The translations under genes and the position numbers were made by a program. The notes under the pieces are model-generated. The model worked only from the letters and a program-made list of their open reading frames with translations, was not told where the DNA came from and ran no database searches. 64,000 bases of DNA, from NCBI RefSeq assembly GCF_014193845.1, contig NZ_JACHZX010000001.1, positions 1,054,001 through 1,118,000 of the forward strand, read 5' to 3'. Below, piece by piece: positions 16,962 through 25,264 of this stretch. The first letter of the stretch is position 1. Every line of letters begins with the position of its first letter. The DNA is from Sphingomonas sp. BK345 (GTDB taxonomy: Bacteria; Pseudomonadota; Alphaproteobacteria; Sphingomonadales; Sphingomonadaceae).

Positions 16962-18710
16962 CTAGCGCGCCGCGGCGGCGAGCCCGGCGAGGCGGACGAA
17001 CTCCTGCCGCCAATAATCCTCCTGCCGCCCGGCGAGGCGCTGCGCGTCGGCGAAGGTGAAGTCGCCGAGCAGCGTGTCGCCGCGCAGCTTCTGCCCATAG
17101 GCCGCGACCGCGGCGACGAAGGCCATGTCGCCGCGCGCGGGCAACGCCGCGGCGAGCGCGCGCGCCGGCACCGCGCGTGCCAGCTCGCGCGAGCGCGTGC
17201 CGTCCGGGTCCTTGTAGCGCAGCCGCACGTAACAGGCCTCACCGCCGCGCGCTCCCGCCGCGGCGCCGGCGGCAGGAGCGGCGTAGCGGTGCGGCGCGGT
17301 CCAGCCCGGCGTGCCGGCGGGCACCACCTCGTAGAGCGCGGTGACCTGATGCCCCGCGCCCATGTCGCCGGCGTCAACCGAGTCGTTGCGGAAATCCTCC
17401 TCGCGCAGCGCACGGTTCTCATAGCCGATCAGGCGATACTGGCTGATCTGCGCCGGGTTGAACTCGACCTGGACCTTCACGTCCTTGGCGATCGTCACCA
17501 GCGTGGCGGAGAGCTCGTCGCCGAGCACCTTCTGCGCCTCCATGGCATTGTCGATATAGGCGTAATTGCCGTTCCCGACGTCGGCGATCCGCTCCATCAT
17601 CGCGTCATTGTAGTTGCCGGAGCCGAAGCCGAGCGTGGTCAGCGTGATACCCTCGTCGCGGCGGCGCTTGACCAGTTCCTCCAGCGCGCGCGTGTCGCTG
17701 ATGCCGACGTTGAAGTCGCCGTCGGTGGCGAGGATGATGCGATTGATCCCGCCCTTGCGGAAGTGCGCGCGCGCGGTGGCATAAGCGAGCTCGATCCCCT
17801 GCCCGCCCGCAGTCGAGCCGCCGGCCTCGAGGCAGGCGAGCGCCGCCTCGACGAAGCGCTTGTCCGCGGTGGGCTCGAGCACGATCCCGGCGCTGCCGGC
17901 ATAGGCGACGATCGCGACGCGGTCGTCCGGGCGCAGCCGCTCCGCCAACCCGCGCAATGCCGTCTTCACCAGCGGCAGCTTGTCCGGTTCCGCCATCGAA
18001 CCCGAGGTGTCGACGAGGAAGACGAGGTTGGCCGGCGGACGCGCGGCGGCGGTGCGATCGTCGCCGCGTAACCCGACGCGCAGCAGCCGCGTCGCCGGGT
18101 TCCACGGCGTCACCGCGACGTCGGTGGTGATGCTGAACGGCTGCCCCGGCGTGGTCGAGCGCGGATAGTCGTAGCGGAAATAGTTGATCAGCTCCTCGGT
18201 CCGCACCGCCTCGGGCGGCACGGTCGCGCCCTGGTTGAGCAGGCGGCGGACGTTGGCATAGGCGCCGGTGTCGACGTCGATCGCGAAGGTGGAGACCGGC
18301 GCGGTGGCGGTGTCCATCACAGCGGCGACGGCGCGACCCTCGTAGCGCTCGCGATTCGCGGCGGAGCCGTACGGGGCAGACGGCGCGACGACGGCGGAGG
18401 CGGTGTAGCCGGGCGCCGGCGGCGCGGCGGGCGCGCTGCCAAGCTGGGGCGGAGGTGGCGGCGGAGGTGGAGGTGGAGGTGGCGGGGGCGGAGGCGGAGG
18501 CGGAGGCGCACCCGGCGCGAACACCGGAGGCGGCGTCGGCACGCCGGCGGTGACGATCGCGCCCGACGCGGCCCAGGATCGCTCGCCCGCCGGGGTGCAG
18601 CGCACCGGCGATCGTGCCACGGTCGCGGCACGCGCCGGCTCCCGCGGCAGCGCCGCCCCGACCAGCAGCGCGGCGCTGACCAGCGATCCGATGACGGTGC
18701 GACCCGACAT
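16962..18710 (-). CDS. von Willebrand factor type A protein (YfbK-like)
   Basis: 582 residues from ATG 18710, preceded by gggagaagg. It starts with a signal peptide (MSGRTVIGSLVSAALLVGAA). A run of about 20 prolines near residues 70-90 forms a stiff linker. Next comes the YfbK N-terminal domain (TFAIDVDTGAYANVRRLLNQ, VRTEELINYFRYDYP), then a vWA domain with an intact metal-site motif (LVFLVDTSGSM) and TDGDFNVGISD, and a C-terminal DUF3520-type domain. Proteins of this family are exported and thought to mediate metal-dependent protein contacts at the envelope. The proline tract is encoded by a GC-rich microsatellite (18447-18508) likely to vary in length. Confidence 0.9.
   Translation of the reverse strand: MSGRTVIGSLVSAALLVGAALPREPARAATVARSPVRCTPAGERSWAASGAIVTAGVPTPPPVFAPGAPPPPPPPPPPPPPPPPPPPPQLGSAPAAPPAPGYTASAVVAPSAPYGSAANRERYEGRAVAAVMDTATAPVSTFAIDVDTGAYANVRRLLNQGATVPPEAVRTEELINYFRYDYPRSTTPGQPFSITTDVAVTPWNPATRLLRVGLRGDDRTAAARPPANLVFLVDTSGSMAEPDKLPLVKTALRGLAERLRPDDRVAIVAYAGSAGIVLEPTADKRFVEAALACLEAGGSTAGGQGIELAYATARAHFRKGGINRIILATDGDFNVGISDTRALEELVKRRRDEGITLTTLGFGSGNYNDAMMERIADVGNGNYAYIDNAMEAQKVLGDELSATLVTIAKDVKVQVEFNPAQISQYRLIGYENRALREEDFRNDSVDAGDMGAGHQVTALYEVVPAGTPGWTAPHRYAAPAAGAAAGARGGEACYVRLRYKDPDGTRSRELARAVPARALAAALPARGDMAFVAAVAAYGQKLRGDTLLGDFTFADAQRLAGRQEDYWRQEFVRLAGLAAAAR
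18447..18508. repeat. Simple repeat encoding the polyproline linker
   Basis: A run of near-perfect GGAGGTGGC/GGCGGAGGC triplet-type repeats within the vWA gene; on the minus strand it reads as CCx codons for proline. Such tracts are prone to slippage in triplet steps, so linker length may vary between strains. Confidence 0.75.
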
Positions 18711-19037
18711 GACCTTCTCCCTTTTGGCCGTCAGCGTGACAGCCCGGTTCCGCCCGCACAAGCCGCCCCGCCGGCGATCGCCACCGCTGTGGGTCAGATG
18801 CCGTGCCTCGCAGGCGCCGCCTCTGCCGCGCGACCGAGATCTTCGTGCGACGCTGTCCTACACGCCCAGGCTCATGCCATTCCCCGTCGCATGCTCCACC
18901 ATCTCTGCACTCCGCTGCGCCGCCGTCCGCGCCCGCTCGTTCCCCGCCCGACACACGCCAGCGACTCAACATTCGCAACATTCGCGCGCGCCGGCACCAC
19001 CTTGACCGCCCCGCTTGGCTGACCGAAGGCACTGACC
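18711..19037. other. Divergent intergenic region
   Basis: About 330 bases separate the vWA gene (-) from the threonine aldolase gene (+). It should hold both promoters. I see no convincing coding region, RNA gene or inverted repeat here. Confidence 0.4.
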
Positions 19038-20042
19038 ATGCGCTTCTTCTCCGACAATGCCGCGCCGGTTCACCCCGCCGTGCTGCGCGCCCTCGCCGAT
19101 GCCGACCGGCTCGACACCGCCTATGACGGCGATCGCTGGTCCAAGGCGCTCGACGCGCGCTTCGCCGCGCTGTTCGAGACCGAGACGCTGCGCGTGCTGT
19201 GGGTGCCGAGCGGCACCGCCGCCAACTGCCTCGCGCTCGCGGCGCTGTGCCCGCCGCACGGCGCGGTGCTGTGCCACCGCGAGTCGCACATCCAGAATGA
19301 CGAGTGCGGCGCGCCCGAGTTCTTCACCCATGGCGCCAAGCTGCTGCTCGCCGAGGGCGGGGGCGCCAAGCTGACGCCCGAGACCGCCGCCGCGGTGCTC
19401 GACCTGCAGCGCTACGACGTCCACCAGCAGCGCCCGCACGCGCTGTCGATCACCAACGCGACTGAATATGGCCGGGTCTACGCGCCCGCCGAGGTCGCCG
19501 CGCTCGGGTCGCTGGCGGCGGCGCGCGGGCTCGGCTTCCACATGGACGGCGCGCGCTTCGCCAACGCGGTGGTCTCGACCGGCGCCTCGCCCGCCGATCT
19601 CACCTGGCGCGCCGGGATCGACGCGTTGAGCTTCGGCTTCGTCAAGAATGGCGGGATGAACGCCGAGGCGCTCGTCTTCTTCCGCCCCGAGCTGGCGGAG
19701 GAGACGCTGTTCCGCCGCAAGCGCGCCGGGCACCTGCTGAGCAAGGGGCGCTATCTCGCCGCGCAGCTGCTCGCCATGCTCGACGGCGACCTGTGGCTCG
19801 ACTGCGCGCGCGCGAGCAACGCGGGCGCGGCGCTGCTCGCCGAGGCGGCGGGGGAGCGGCTGGTCCACCCGGTCGAGGCAAACGAGGTGTTCCTGCGCGT
19901 CACGCCCGCGGAAGCGGCCCGGCTGCGGTCGCTCGGCTTCGACTTCTACGACTGGGGACCGGGCGAGGCGCGGCTGGTGATCAGCTGGGACCAGCGCGCC
20001 GAGGCCATCCGCCCGCTCGCCGAGGCGATCGCGGCGCTGTGA
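19038..20042 (+). CDS. ltaE: Low-specificity L-threonine aldolase / beta-eliminating lyase
   Basis: 334 residues from ATG 19038. The PLP fold type I pattern is clear: MRFFSDNAAPVHPAVLRAL at the N-terminus, VLWVPSGTAANCLAL, HRESHIQNDECGAPEFF, GFHMDGARFANAV with the PLP-binding Asp, and SFGFVKNGGMNAEALVFF with the Schiff-base lysine near residue 201. These enzymes split L-threonine or L-allo-threonine to glycine and acetaldehyde in the cytosol. The length is normal for the family. It is followed after about 90 bases by an EamA permease gene on the same strand, possibly cotranscribed. Confidence 0.92.
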   Translation: MRFFSDNAAPVHPAVLRALADADRLDTAYDGDRWSKALDARFAALFETETLRVLWVPSGTAANCLALAALCPPHGAVLCHRESHIQNDECGAPEFFTHGAKLLLAEGGGAKLTPETAAAVLDLQRYDVHQQRPHALSITNATEYGRVYAPAEVAALGSLAAARGLGFHMDGARFANAVVSTGASPADLTWRAGIDALSFGFVKNGGMNAEALVFFRPELAEETLFRRKRAGHLLSKGRYLAAQLLAMLDGDLWLDCARASNAGAALLAEAAGERLVHPVEANEVFLRVTPAEAARLRSLGFDFYDWGPGEARLVISWDQRAEAIRPLAEAIAAL

Positions 20043-20130
20043 GGGGGGGTGAACTTCTCGCCTCCCCTTCAGGCGAGGGGTCGGGGGTTCCCGCAAGGGA
20101 AGGGGCTCCGCTCGCGGGCACATCCGCGCC

Positions 20131-21057
20131 ATGACTCCCCGCCCCAACAGCACGCGCGCCGCGGTGCTGGTGCCCTTCGCGATCGTCACGCTGATCTGGG
20201 GCTCGACCTGGATCGTCATCCGCGACCAGCTCGCCGGCGCGGGCGTGCCGCCGAGCTGGTCGGTGAGCTATCGCTTTTTCGTCGCCGGGCTGACCCTCAC
20301 CGCGGTCGCCGCCTGGCGCGGCGAGCTCGGCGGGGCGCACCGCCGCGATCCCGGCTTCTGGCGCTTCGCCGCGCTCGTCGGGCTGCTCCAGTTCGTGATG
20401 AACTTCAACTTCGTCTACCGCGCCGAGCAGCATATCACCTCGGGCCTGGTGGCGGTCACCTTCGCGCTGCTGCTGGTGCCCAACGCGTTGTTCGGGCGAA
20501 TCTTCCTGGGTCAGAGACTGGGCCCGCAGCTGTTGCTCGGCTCGGCGATCGCGATGGCGGGGGTGGCGCTGCTGTTCGTGCGCGAGGCGCGCGGCGACGC
20601 CAACGGCGCGCACCAGACCGTGCTGGGCATCGCACTCACCCTGGTGGCGATCCTCTCGGCCTCGGTGTCGAACGTGATGCAGGCGACCGAGCGCGCGCGG
20701 CGCTACCCGATGGTCCCGATGCTCGCCGCCGCGATGCTGATCGGCGCCGGCATGGACGCGGGCTGGGCCTGGCTCACCACCGGCCCGCCAGTGTTCGACC
20801 CGCGGCCGAGCTATGTCGCGGGCGTATTGTACCTGGGGATCGCCGCCTCGGCGCTGGCCTTCACGCTCTACTTCCGCCTCATCCGCGTGATCGGCCCGGC
20901 CAAGGCCGCCTACAACAGCGTGATCGTGCCGGTGATCGCGATGCTGCTGTCGACCTTGTACGAGGGTTATCGCTGGACGCCGCTGGCCGCGACCGGGGCG
21001 GCGCTCGCCGGCATCGGGCTGGTGGTGGCGCTCAGCGCGCGCAGGCCGGCGCGATAG
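20131..21057 (+). CDS. EamA/DMT-family transporter
   Basis: 308 residues, hydrophobic throughout, with about ten transmembrane helices in two EamA repeats. The first starts VLVPFAIVTLIWGSTWIVIR and contains VSYRFFVAGLTLTAVAAW; the second includes GIALTLVAILSASVSNVMQA and ends ATGAALAGIGLVVALSAR. The 'IWGSTW' motif is typical of this drug/metabolite transporter family, which exports amino acids or other metabolites from the inner membrane. The substrate is unknown. Its last 91 bases overlap, tail to tail, the convergent epimerase gene. Confidence 0.93.
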   Translation: MTPRPNSTRAAVLVPFAIVTLIWGSTWIVIRDQLAGAGVPPSWSVSYRFFVAGLTLTAVAAWRGELGGAHRRDPGFWRFAALVGLLQFVMNFNFVYRAEQHITSGLVAVTFALLLVPNALFGRIFLGQRLGPQLLLGSAIAMAGVALLFVREARGDANGAHQTVLGIALTLVAILSASVSNVMQATERARRYPMVPMLAAAMLIGAGMDAGWAWLTTGPPVFDPRPSYVAGVLYLGIAASALAFTLYFRLIRVIGPAKAAYNSVIVPVIAMLLSTLYEGYRWTPLAATGAALAGIGLVVALSARRPAR

Positions 21058-21797
21058 TCGGGGTACAGCAGGTGCCAGCCGAGCACGCGTTTGGCCTTCG
21101 CGTTGGCGACGCGACGGTTCTCGGCGTGGAAAGCGCGCGCCGCCGGGCTGAGCGCGTCCACCGGGACGATCGGCGGTGCGGGCACGCCCAGCAGCCGGGC
21201 GGCGTGCTCGAGCACCGCGTCCTGCGGCGCTGGCACGTCGTCGGCGAGATTATAGGCCCCGGCGGGCGCATCGAAGCCGGCCACGACGCCGCGCGCGAGG
21301 TCGGCGACGTGGACCCGGCTGAACACCTGACCCGCCACGCCGGTTCGGCGCGCCGCGCCGGCGGCGACCCGGTCGAGCGGCGAACGGCCGGGGCCGTAGA
21401 TGCCGGGCAGGCGGAAGACGTGCGCGCCGAGCGCCAGCCAGGCCGCGTCGGCGCGATTGCGCCCGGCGCGGCGGCCGCGGTCGGCGGGAGCGCTCTCGTC
21501 GACCCATGCACCTGCGGTGTCGCCGTAGACGCCGGTCGAGGAGAGATAGCCGAGCCACCGCCGGCCGAGCAGCGTGCCATACCGCGCGAGCACCGGATCG
21601 TCGCCGGCGCCGTCGCGCTCGGGCGGGACGGAGGCGAGCACGTGCGTGGCGGCGGCGAGCCCGGCGCGCACGGCGTCGGCGTCGTCGAAGCGGATCGTGC
21701 CGTCGCGTCCGTCGCGCGTGGTGGCGAGCAGCGGCGCCCCCGCCGCGTCGGCGATGGCGCGGGCGGCATAGCCGAGCCCGAAGACGAACAGCCGCAT
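20967..21797 (-). CDS. NAD-dependent epimerase/dehydratase-like (SDR) protein
   Basis: 276 residues from ATG 21797. It has an N-terminal Rossmann start (MRLFVFGLGYAARAIADAAG), STGVYGD with the SDR-type catalytic Tyr region, RLPGIYGPGRSPLDRV and FSRVHVADLARGVVAGF, typical of extended SDR proteins of the YeeZ type. The usual C-terminal motif is NAKAKRVLGWHLLYPDYRAGLRAL; about 25 residues beyond this are encoded antisense to the EamA gene. The function is probably NAD(P)-dependent sugar or other metabolite modification; no pathway context is visible. Confidence 0.85.
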   Translation of the reverse strand: MRLFVFGLGYAARAIADAAGAPLLATTRDGRDGTIRFDDADAVRAGLAAATHVLASVPPERDGAGDDPVLARYGTLLGRRWLGYLSSTGVYGDTAGAWVDESAPADRGRRAGRNRADAAWLALGAHVFRLPGIYGPGRSPLDRVAAGAARRTGVAGQVFSRVHVADLARGVVAGFDAPAGAYNLADDVPAPQDAVLEHAARLLGVPAPPIVPVDALSPAARAFHAENRRVANAKAKRVLGWHLLYPDYRAGLRALSATTSPMPASAAPVAASGVQR

Positions 21798-21969
21798 GTC
21801 GTGTTTCCCCTTGATCTACCCCGGCGAGCAGACGAGCGGGCCGGCGCGCGGTTCCGCCGACCGGAACGCGCCGGCGAGCGGGGCAACGCCGCCGGGCGGT
21901 GTCCTCGTAAATTATTGTTATCTGTCGCGCGCTTAGGGCACGTGCGGCGACGCAGCGCGTTCTCGCTCG

Positions 21970-23211
21970 ATGCTGCCCCCCGCCGTTCCGCCCCCGTCGC
22001 TGCACCGGGGGCCGCCCTCGACCCGGATCCGCGTCGCCGATGTGGCGCTCCGTCGGCTCTGGGCGGCGGGCTGGGCCGAGACGCCGAGCCTCGATCCGAC
22101 GGTACTGATCACCAAGGCAGTGCGGCGCGCGGGGGTCGAACCGGACGAGGACCGGGTCGGCTGGCGCCGCCGGCTCGCGCTGTTGTGCGACGACCTCGAG
22201 GGTCCGGCGCAGCTCAGCGGCCTCGGCCGGACGATCGCGCACGGCCAGCTCGTCGGCGCACTGGCCACGCGCTTCCGCGCGCACGCGCTGTGGCGACGCC
22301 ACCCCGAGATCGCGGCGCAGCCGATCGCCGCGCCGGTGATCGTGGTGGGCCAGATGCGCTCGGGCAGCACCCGCGTGCAGCGGCTGCTCGCCTGCGACCC
22401 GCGGTTGACCTACACGCGCTTCTACGAGGGCTGGCACCCCGTCGGCGCGGGCGCGGCGCGGCTCGACTCGCGCCGGCTCAAGGGCCGCCTGGGGCTCGCC
22501 TGCGCGCACGCGCTCAACCCCGACTTCGCCGCGATCCACCCCACCAGCCTCGACGCCGCCGACGAGGAGATCGGGCTGCACAACGTCTCGATCTTCGGCG
22601 CCGCCTTCGAGGCGCAGTGGCGCGTGCCGGGCTTCACCGCCGCGGTCGAGCAGGACGATGCCGCGCCGGTCTACGCCGAGTTCCGCCAGTTGCTTCAGAC
22701 GATCCGCTGGCAGCGGCGTGAGCGGTGCGCGCGGCCGTGGATCCTCAAGGTGCCACAGTTCGCGCAGGACCTGCCCAGCCTGCTCGGCGCCTTTCCGGAC
22801 GCACGGCTGGTCCACCTGCACCGCGACACCGAGGCGGTGGTGGCCTCCTCGGCCTCGCTGGTGTGCAACCAGATGCGGCTGCAGTCGCACCACGTCGACC
22901 CGGCCTGGATCGGCGCGGAGTGGCGCCGCAAGGTCGCGCTGCGCGCCGCGCGCACCGCCGTGGCGCGGGCGCGCGCCGACGGGCCGCAGCTCGACCTCGC
23001 CTATGACGACGTCGGCGCGGACTGGCTCGGCGAGATGCGCCGCGTCTACCGCCTGCTCGGGCTGCCGCTCACCGCCGGGGTGAGCGCGGCGATGCGCGCC
23101 TATGTCGCGGCCACCGCGCCGGGGCGCCGCGCGCCTCACCGATACGACCCGGTCGCTTATGGGCTCGCGCCGACGTCTCCGCTACCGACCGGGGCGGCGG
23201 TCGCGGCGTGA
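21970..23211 (+). CDS. Sulfotransferase family protein
   Basis: 413 residues from ATG 21970. The PAPS 5'-phosphosulfate loop is seen as VIVVGQMRSGSTRVQRLLA (about 121-140), and the 3'-phosphate region as LVHLHRDTEAVVASSASLV (about 278-297). Other family features are FYEGWHPVG, WILKVPQFAQDLPSLLGAFPD and DLAYDDVGADWLGEM. Proteins of this bacterial type have an N-terminal helical extension and transfer sulfuryl groups from PAPS to an unknown acceptor. The following aldo/keto reductase gene starts 62 bases downstream on the same strand and might be cotranscribed. Confidence 0.85.
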   Translation: MLPPAVPPPSLHRGPPSTRIRVADVALRRLWAAGWAETPSLDPTVLITKAVRRAGVEPDEDRVGWRRRLALLCDDLEGPAQLSGLGRTIAHGQLVGALATRFRAHALWRRHPEIAAQPIAAPVIVVGQMRSGSTRVQRLLACDPRLTYTRFYEGWHPVGAGAARLDSRRLKGRLGLACAHALNPDFAAIHPTSLDAADEEIGLHNVSIFGAAFEAQWRVPGFTAAVEQDDAAPVYAEFRQLLQTIRWQRRERCARPWILKVPQFAQDLPSLLGAFPDARLVHLHRDTEAVVASSASLVCNQMRLQSHHVDPAWIGAEWRRKVALRAARTAVARARADGPQLDLAYDDVGADWLGEMRRVYRLLGLPLTAGVSAAMRAYVAATAPGRRAPHRYDPVAYGLAPTSPLPTGAAVAA

Positions 23212-23273
23212 ACGACGGACCGTGGCGCGATCCCGCACGTTCGGGCAAGGCGAACTCGAGACGAGGCACCCAG

Positions 23274-24269
23274 ATGGACTATCGCAAACTCGGCACCACC
23301 GGCCTGGACGTGTCACCCTTGTGCCTCGGCTGCATGACCTTCGGCGTGCCCGACCGCGGCAATCACGGCTGGACGCTGGACGAGGAGGCGAGCCGCCCGA
23401 TCCTGCGGAAGGCCGTCGAGGCGGGGATCAACTTCTTCGACACCGCCAACGTTTATTCCGACGGGACCTCGGAGGAGATCGTCGGCCGCGCGCTCAAGGA
23501 ATTCGGCCGGCGCGAGGAGCTGGTGATCGCCACCAAGGTGCACGGCCGGATGCGCCCCGGCCCCAACGGCGGCGGGCTCAGCCGCAAGGCGATCATGACC
23601 GAGATCGACGCCAGCCTGCGCCGCCTCGGCACCGACTATGTCGACCTCTACCAGATTCACCGCTTCGACTTCGAGGTGCCGATAGAAGAGACGCTCGAGG
23701 CGCTCCACGACGTGGTCAAGGCGGGCAAGGCGCGCTACATCGGGGCGTCGTCGATGGCGGCGTGGCAGTTCGCCACGATGCTCCACGTCGCCGACGCGGA
23801 GGGCTGGACCCGCTTCGCGACGATGCAGAACTATCTCAACCTGCTGTACCGCGAGGAGGAGCGCGAGATGCTGCCGCTCTGCGCCGCGGAAGGGGTGGGC
23901 GTGATCCCGTGGAGTCCGCTCGCGCGCGGACGACTAACGCGCGACTGGGACGAGGCGACCGAGCGCTCGCGCACTGACGAATTCGGCAAGACATTGTACG
24001 AGCATACCGCCGCGGCTGACCGCCGGGTCGTCGAGGCGGTCGCGGCGGTGGCGGCCGAGCGCCGCGTGCCGCGCGCACAGGTCGCGCTGGCGTGGGTCCT
24101 CGCCAAGCCGGAGGTGTCGGCGCCGATCGTCGGCGCTTCCAAGCCGGCGCACCTCGACGACGCGATCGCCGCGCTGGAGCTGGGGCTCAGCGAGGGCGAG
24201 ATCGCGCGACTGGAGGAGGCCTATGTCCCGCACGCGGTGGTCGGCCACTCGACGCAGGGCTTCCTGTGA
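23274..24269 (+). CDS. Aldo/keto reductase
   Basis: 331 residues from ATG 23274 (an in-frame GTG at 23208 would add an unlikely basic leader). The AKR barrel is evident from MDYRKLGTTGLDVSPLCLG, NFFDTANVYSDGTSEEIVGRAL with catalytic Asp and Tyr, VIATKVHGRM with catalytic Lys, DYVDLYQIHRFD with the His, and the cofactor-binding GVIPWSPLARGRL and PIVGASKPAHLDDA. It reduces carbonyls with NADPH in the cytosol; the substrate is unknown. The length fits the 'general stress' AKR11-like group. Confidence 0.94.
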   Translation: MDYRKLGTTGLDVSPLCLGCMTFGVPDRGNHGWTLDEEASRPILRKAVEAGINFFDTANVYSDGTSEEIVGRALKEFGRREELVIATKVHGRMRPGPNGGGLSRKAIMTEIDASLRRLGTDYVDLYQIHRFDFEVPIEETLEALHDVVKAGKARYIGASSMAAWQFATMLHVADAEGWTRFATMQNYLNLLYREEEREMLPLCAAEGVGVIPWSPLARGRLTRDWDEATERSRTDEFGKTLYEHTAAADRRVVEAVAAVAAERRVPRAQVALAWVLAKPEVSAPIVGASKPAHLDDAIAALELGLSEGEIARLEEAYVPHAVVGHSTQGFL

Positions 24270-24285
24270 GCGGGGGGCGTAGGGC

Positions 24286-24783
24286 GTGACCCCGCTGCTG
24301 CTCCTCGCCGCCGCGGCGGCGCCGGTGCCGGGCACGGTGGCGGTGGTGGTGCGAGACCGCGACTCGGTGCCCGCCGCGGCGCGCTACGTCGAGGCGGCTA
24401 CCGCAGCGCTGGCGCGCGCCGACTTCACCCCGCTGCCCGACGCCGGACACAGCCGCTACGTCGCCGAGCTTGCGGTGAGCGCGAGCGAGAATGGCGTGGT
24501 CGCGTCGCGCGGCGCCGAGGTGGCGCCGCCGGTCTATCATGGCGGCGGCTTCTCAGTCGGCCTGCCCTCGCGCAAGGAGCAGCTCCACGCCTTGGTGGTG
24601 ACCAAGCTGCGCGTCACCGTCTCGCTGCGAGCCGACTCGCAGGTGGTGTGGACGGCCGAGGCCAGCACCGCGCGCGCTGCCGGCACGGCGACCGGCTCAC
24701 CCGAGGCAGTGGCCACCGCGTTGTGCGACGCGCTGCTGCGCTGGTTCCCCCACGCTCTGCCCGGCCCACTGTCGGTGCCGTGA
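24286..24783 (+). CDS. Unrecognised exported protein
   Basis: 165 residues with a GTG start at 24286, 16 bases after the aldo/keto reductase, so likely in the same transcript. A hydrophobic N-terminus (MTPLLLLAAAAAPVPG) may be a signal peptide. The rest has a mixed alpha/beta look, with a short glycine-rich patch (YHGGGFSVGLPSRKEQL) and a central strand region ALVVTKLRVTVSLRADSQVVWTAEAS. The overall pattern recalls DUF4136-like periplasmic lipoproteins, but there is no lipobox cysteine. I do not recognise a function. Confidence 0.65.
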   Translation: MTPLLLLAAAAAPVPGTVAVVVRDRDSVPAAARYVEAATAALARADFTPLPDAGHSRYVAELAVSASENGVVASRGAEVAPPVYHGGGFSVGLPSRKEQLHALVVTKLRVTVSLRADSQVVWTAEASTARAAGTATGSPEAVATALCDALLRWFPHALPGPLSVP

Positions 24784-24863
24784 GGCTGGTGGCGAAGCGT
24801 TAACGTCGCCTGGTTAAGACGGTGGCGACCGGCCCGCCGCACGGGCGCCGAGGATGCGCTGCC

Positions 24864-25031
24864 ATGTTCCGTCGCTTATGGGGTAATCGCCGCGGTGCCA
24901 CCGCGGTCGGATGTAGGCTGATCACCGCGCTGGTGGCTGTTGCCGCGAGCTCGGCGATGACACGCCTCGGCAACCAGCTCGGCGACAGCGACCGCGGCAC
25001 CGCCGCCAAGATCAGCGCGACGGGCGCGTGA
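24864..25031 (+). CDS. Degenerate Flp/Fap pilin-like small protein
   Basis: 55 residues from ATG 24864. The segment NRRGATAVGCRLITALVAVA aligns with the prepilin region of Flp pilins (normally GATAIEYGLIAALIAVA), including a following TRLGNQLGDS that matches the pilin tail. The conserved glutamate and tyrosine (EY) that follow the cleavage region in Flp pilins are replaced by GC. The gene may be a diverged pilin or a decaying copy. Its stop overlaps the GTG of the next gene (GTGA). Confidence 0.7.
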   Translation: MFRRLWGNRRGATAVGCRLITALVAVAASSAMTRLGNQLGDSDRGTAAKISATGA

Positions 25032-25222
25032 GCGCGCTGACGCTCGGCTGGGCGATGGCGCAGCTCCTCACCGCGGGCGCGCTCGTCGCCAGCGCGCTGG
25101 GTGCCGGCGTGGCGATGGCGGCACGCGGCGAGCGGCGCCGCCTGGTGACGCTGCCGCGTGCGGCGCCACGCGGCCGGCTCTCGGCCCAGACGGTCGCGCT
25201 GATGGAGCGCGTGGCCGACTGA
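25028..25222 (+). CDS. Small membrane protein of unknown function
   Basis: 64 residues, GTG start at 25028 overlapping the pilin-like gene's stop by four bases. One hydrophobic helix (WAMAQLLTAGALVASALGAGVAMAA) is followed by a basic segment (RGERRRLVTLPRAAPRGR). It could be a companion of the Flp-like protein, but I recognise no family. Confidence 0.55.
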   Translation: MSALTLGWAMAQLLTAGALVASALGAGVAMAARGERRRLVTLPRAAPRGRLSAQTVALMERVAD

Positions 25223-25264
25223 CGCGCCACCGACGCAGACACATCCGGCAGCACCGCGGGGCGG

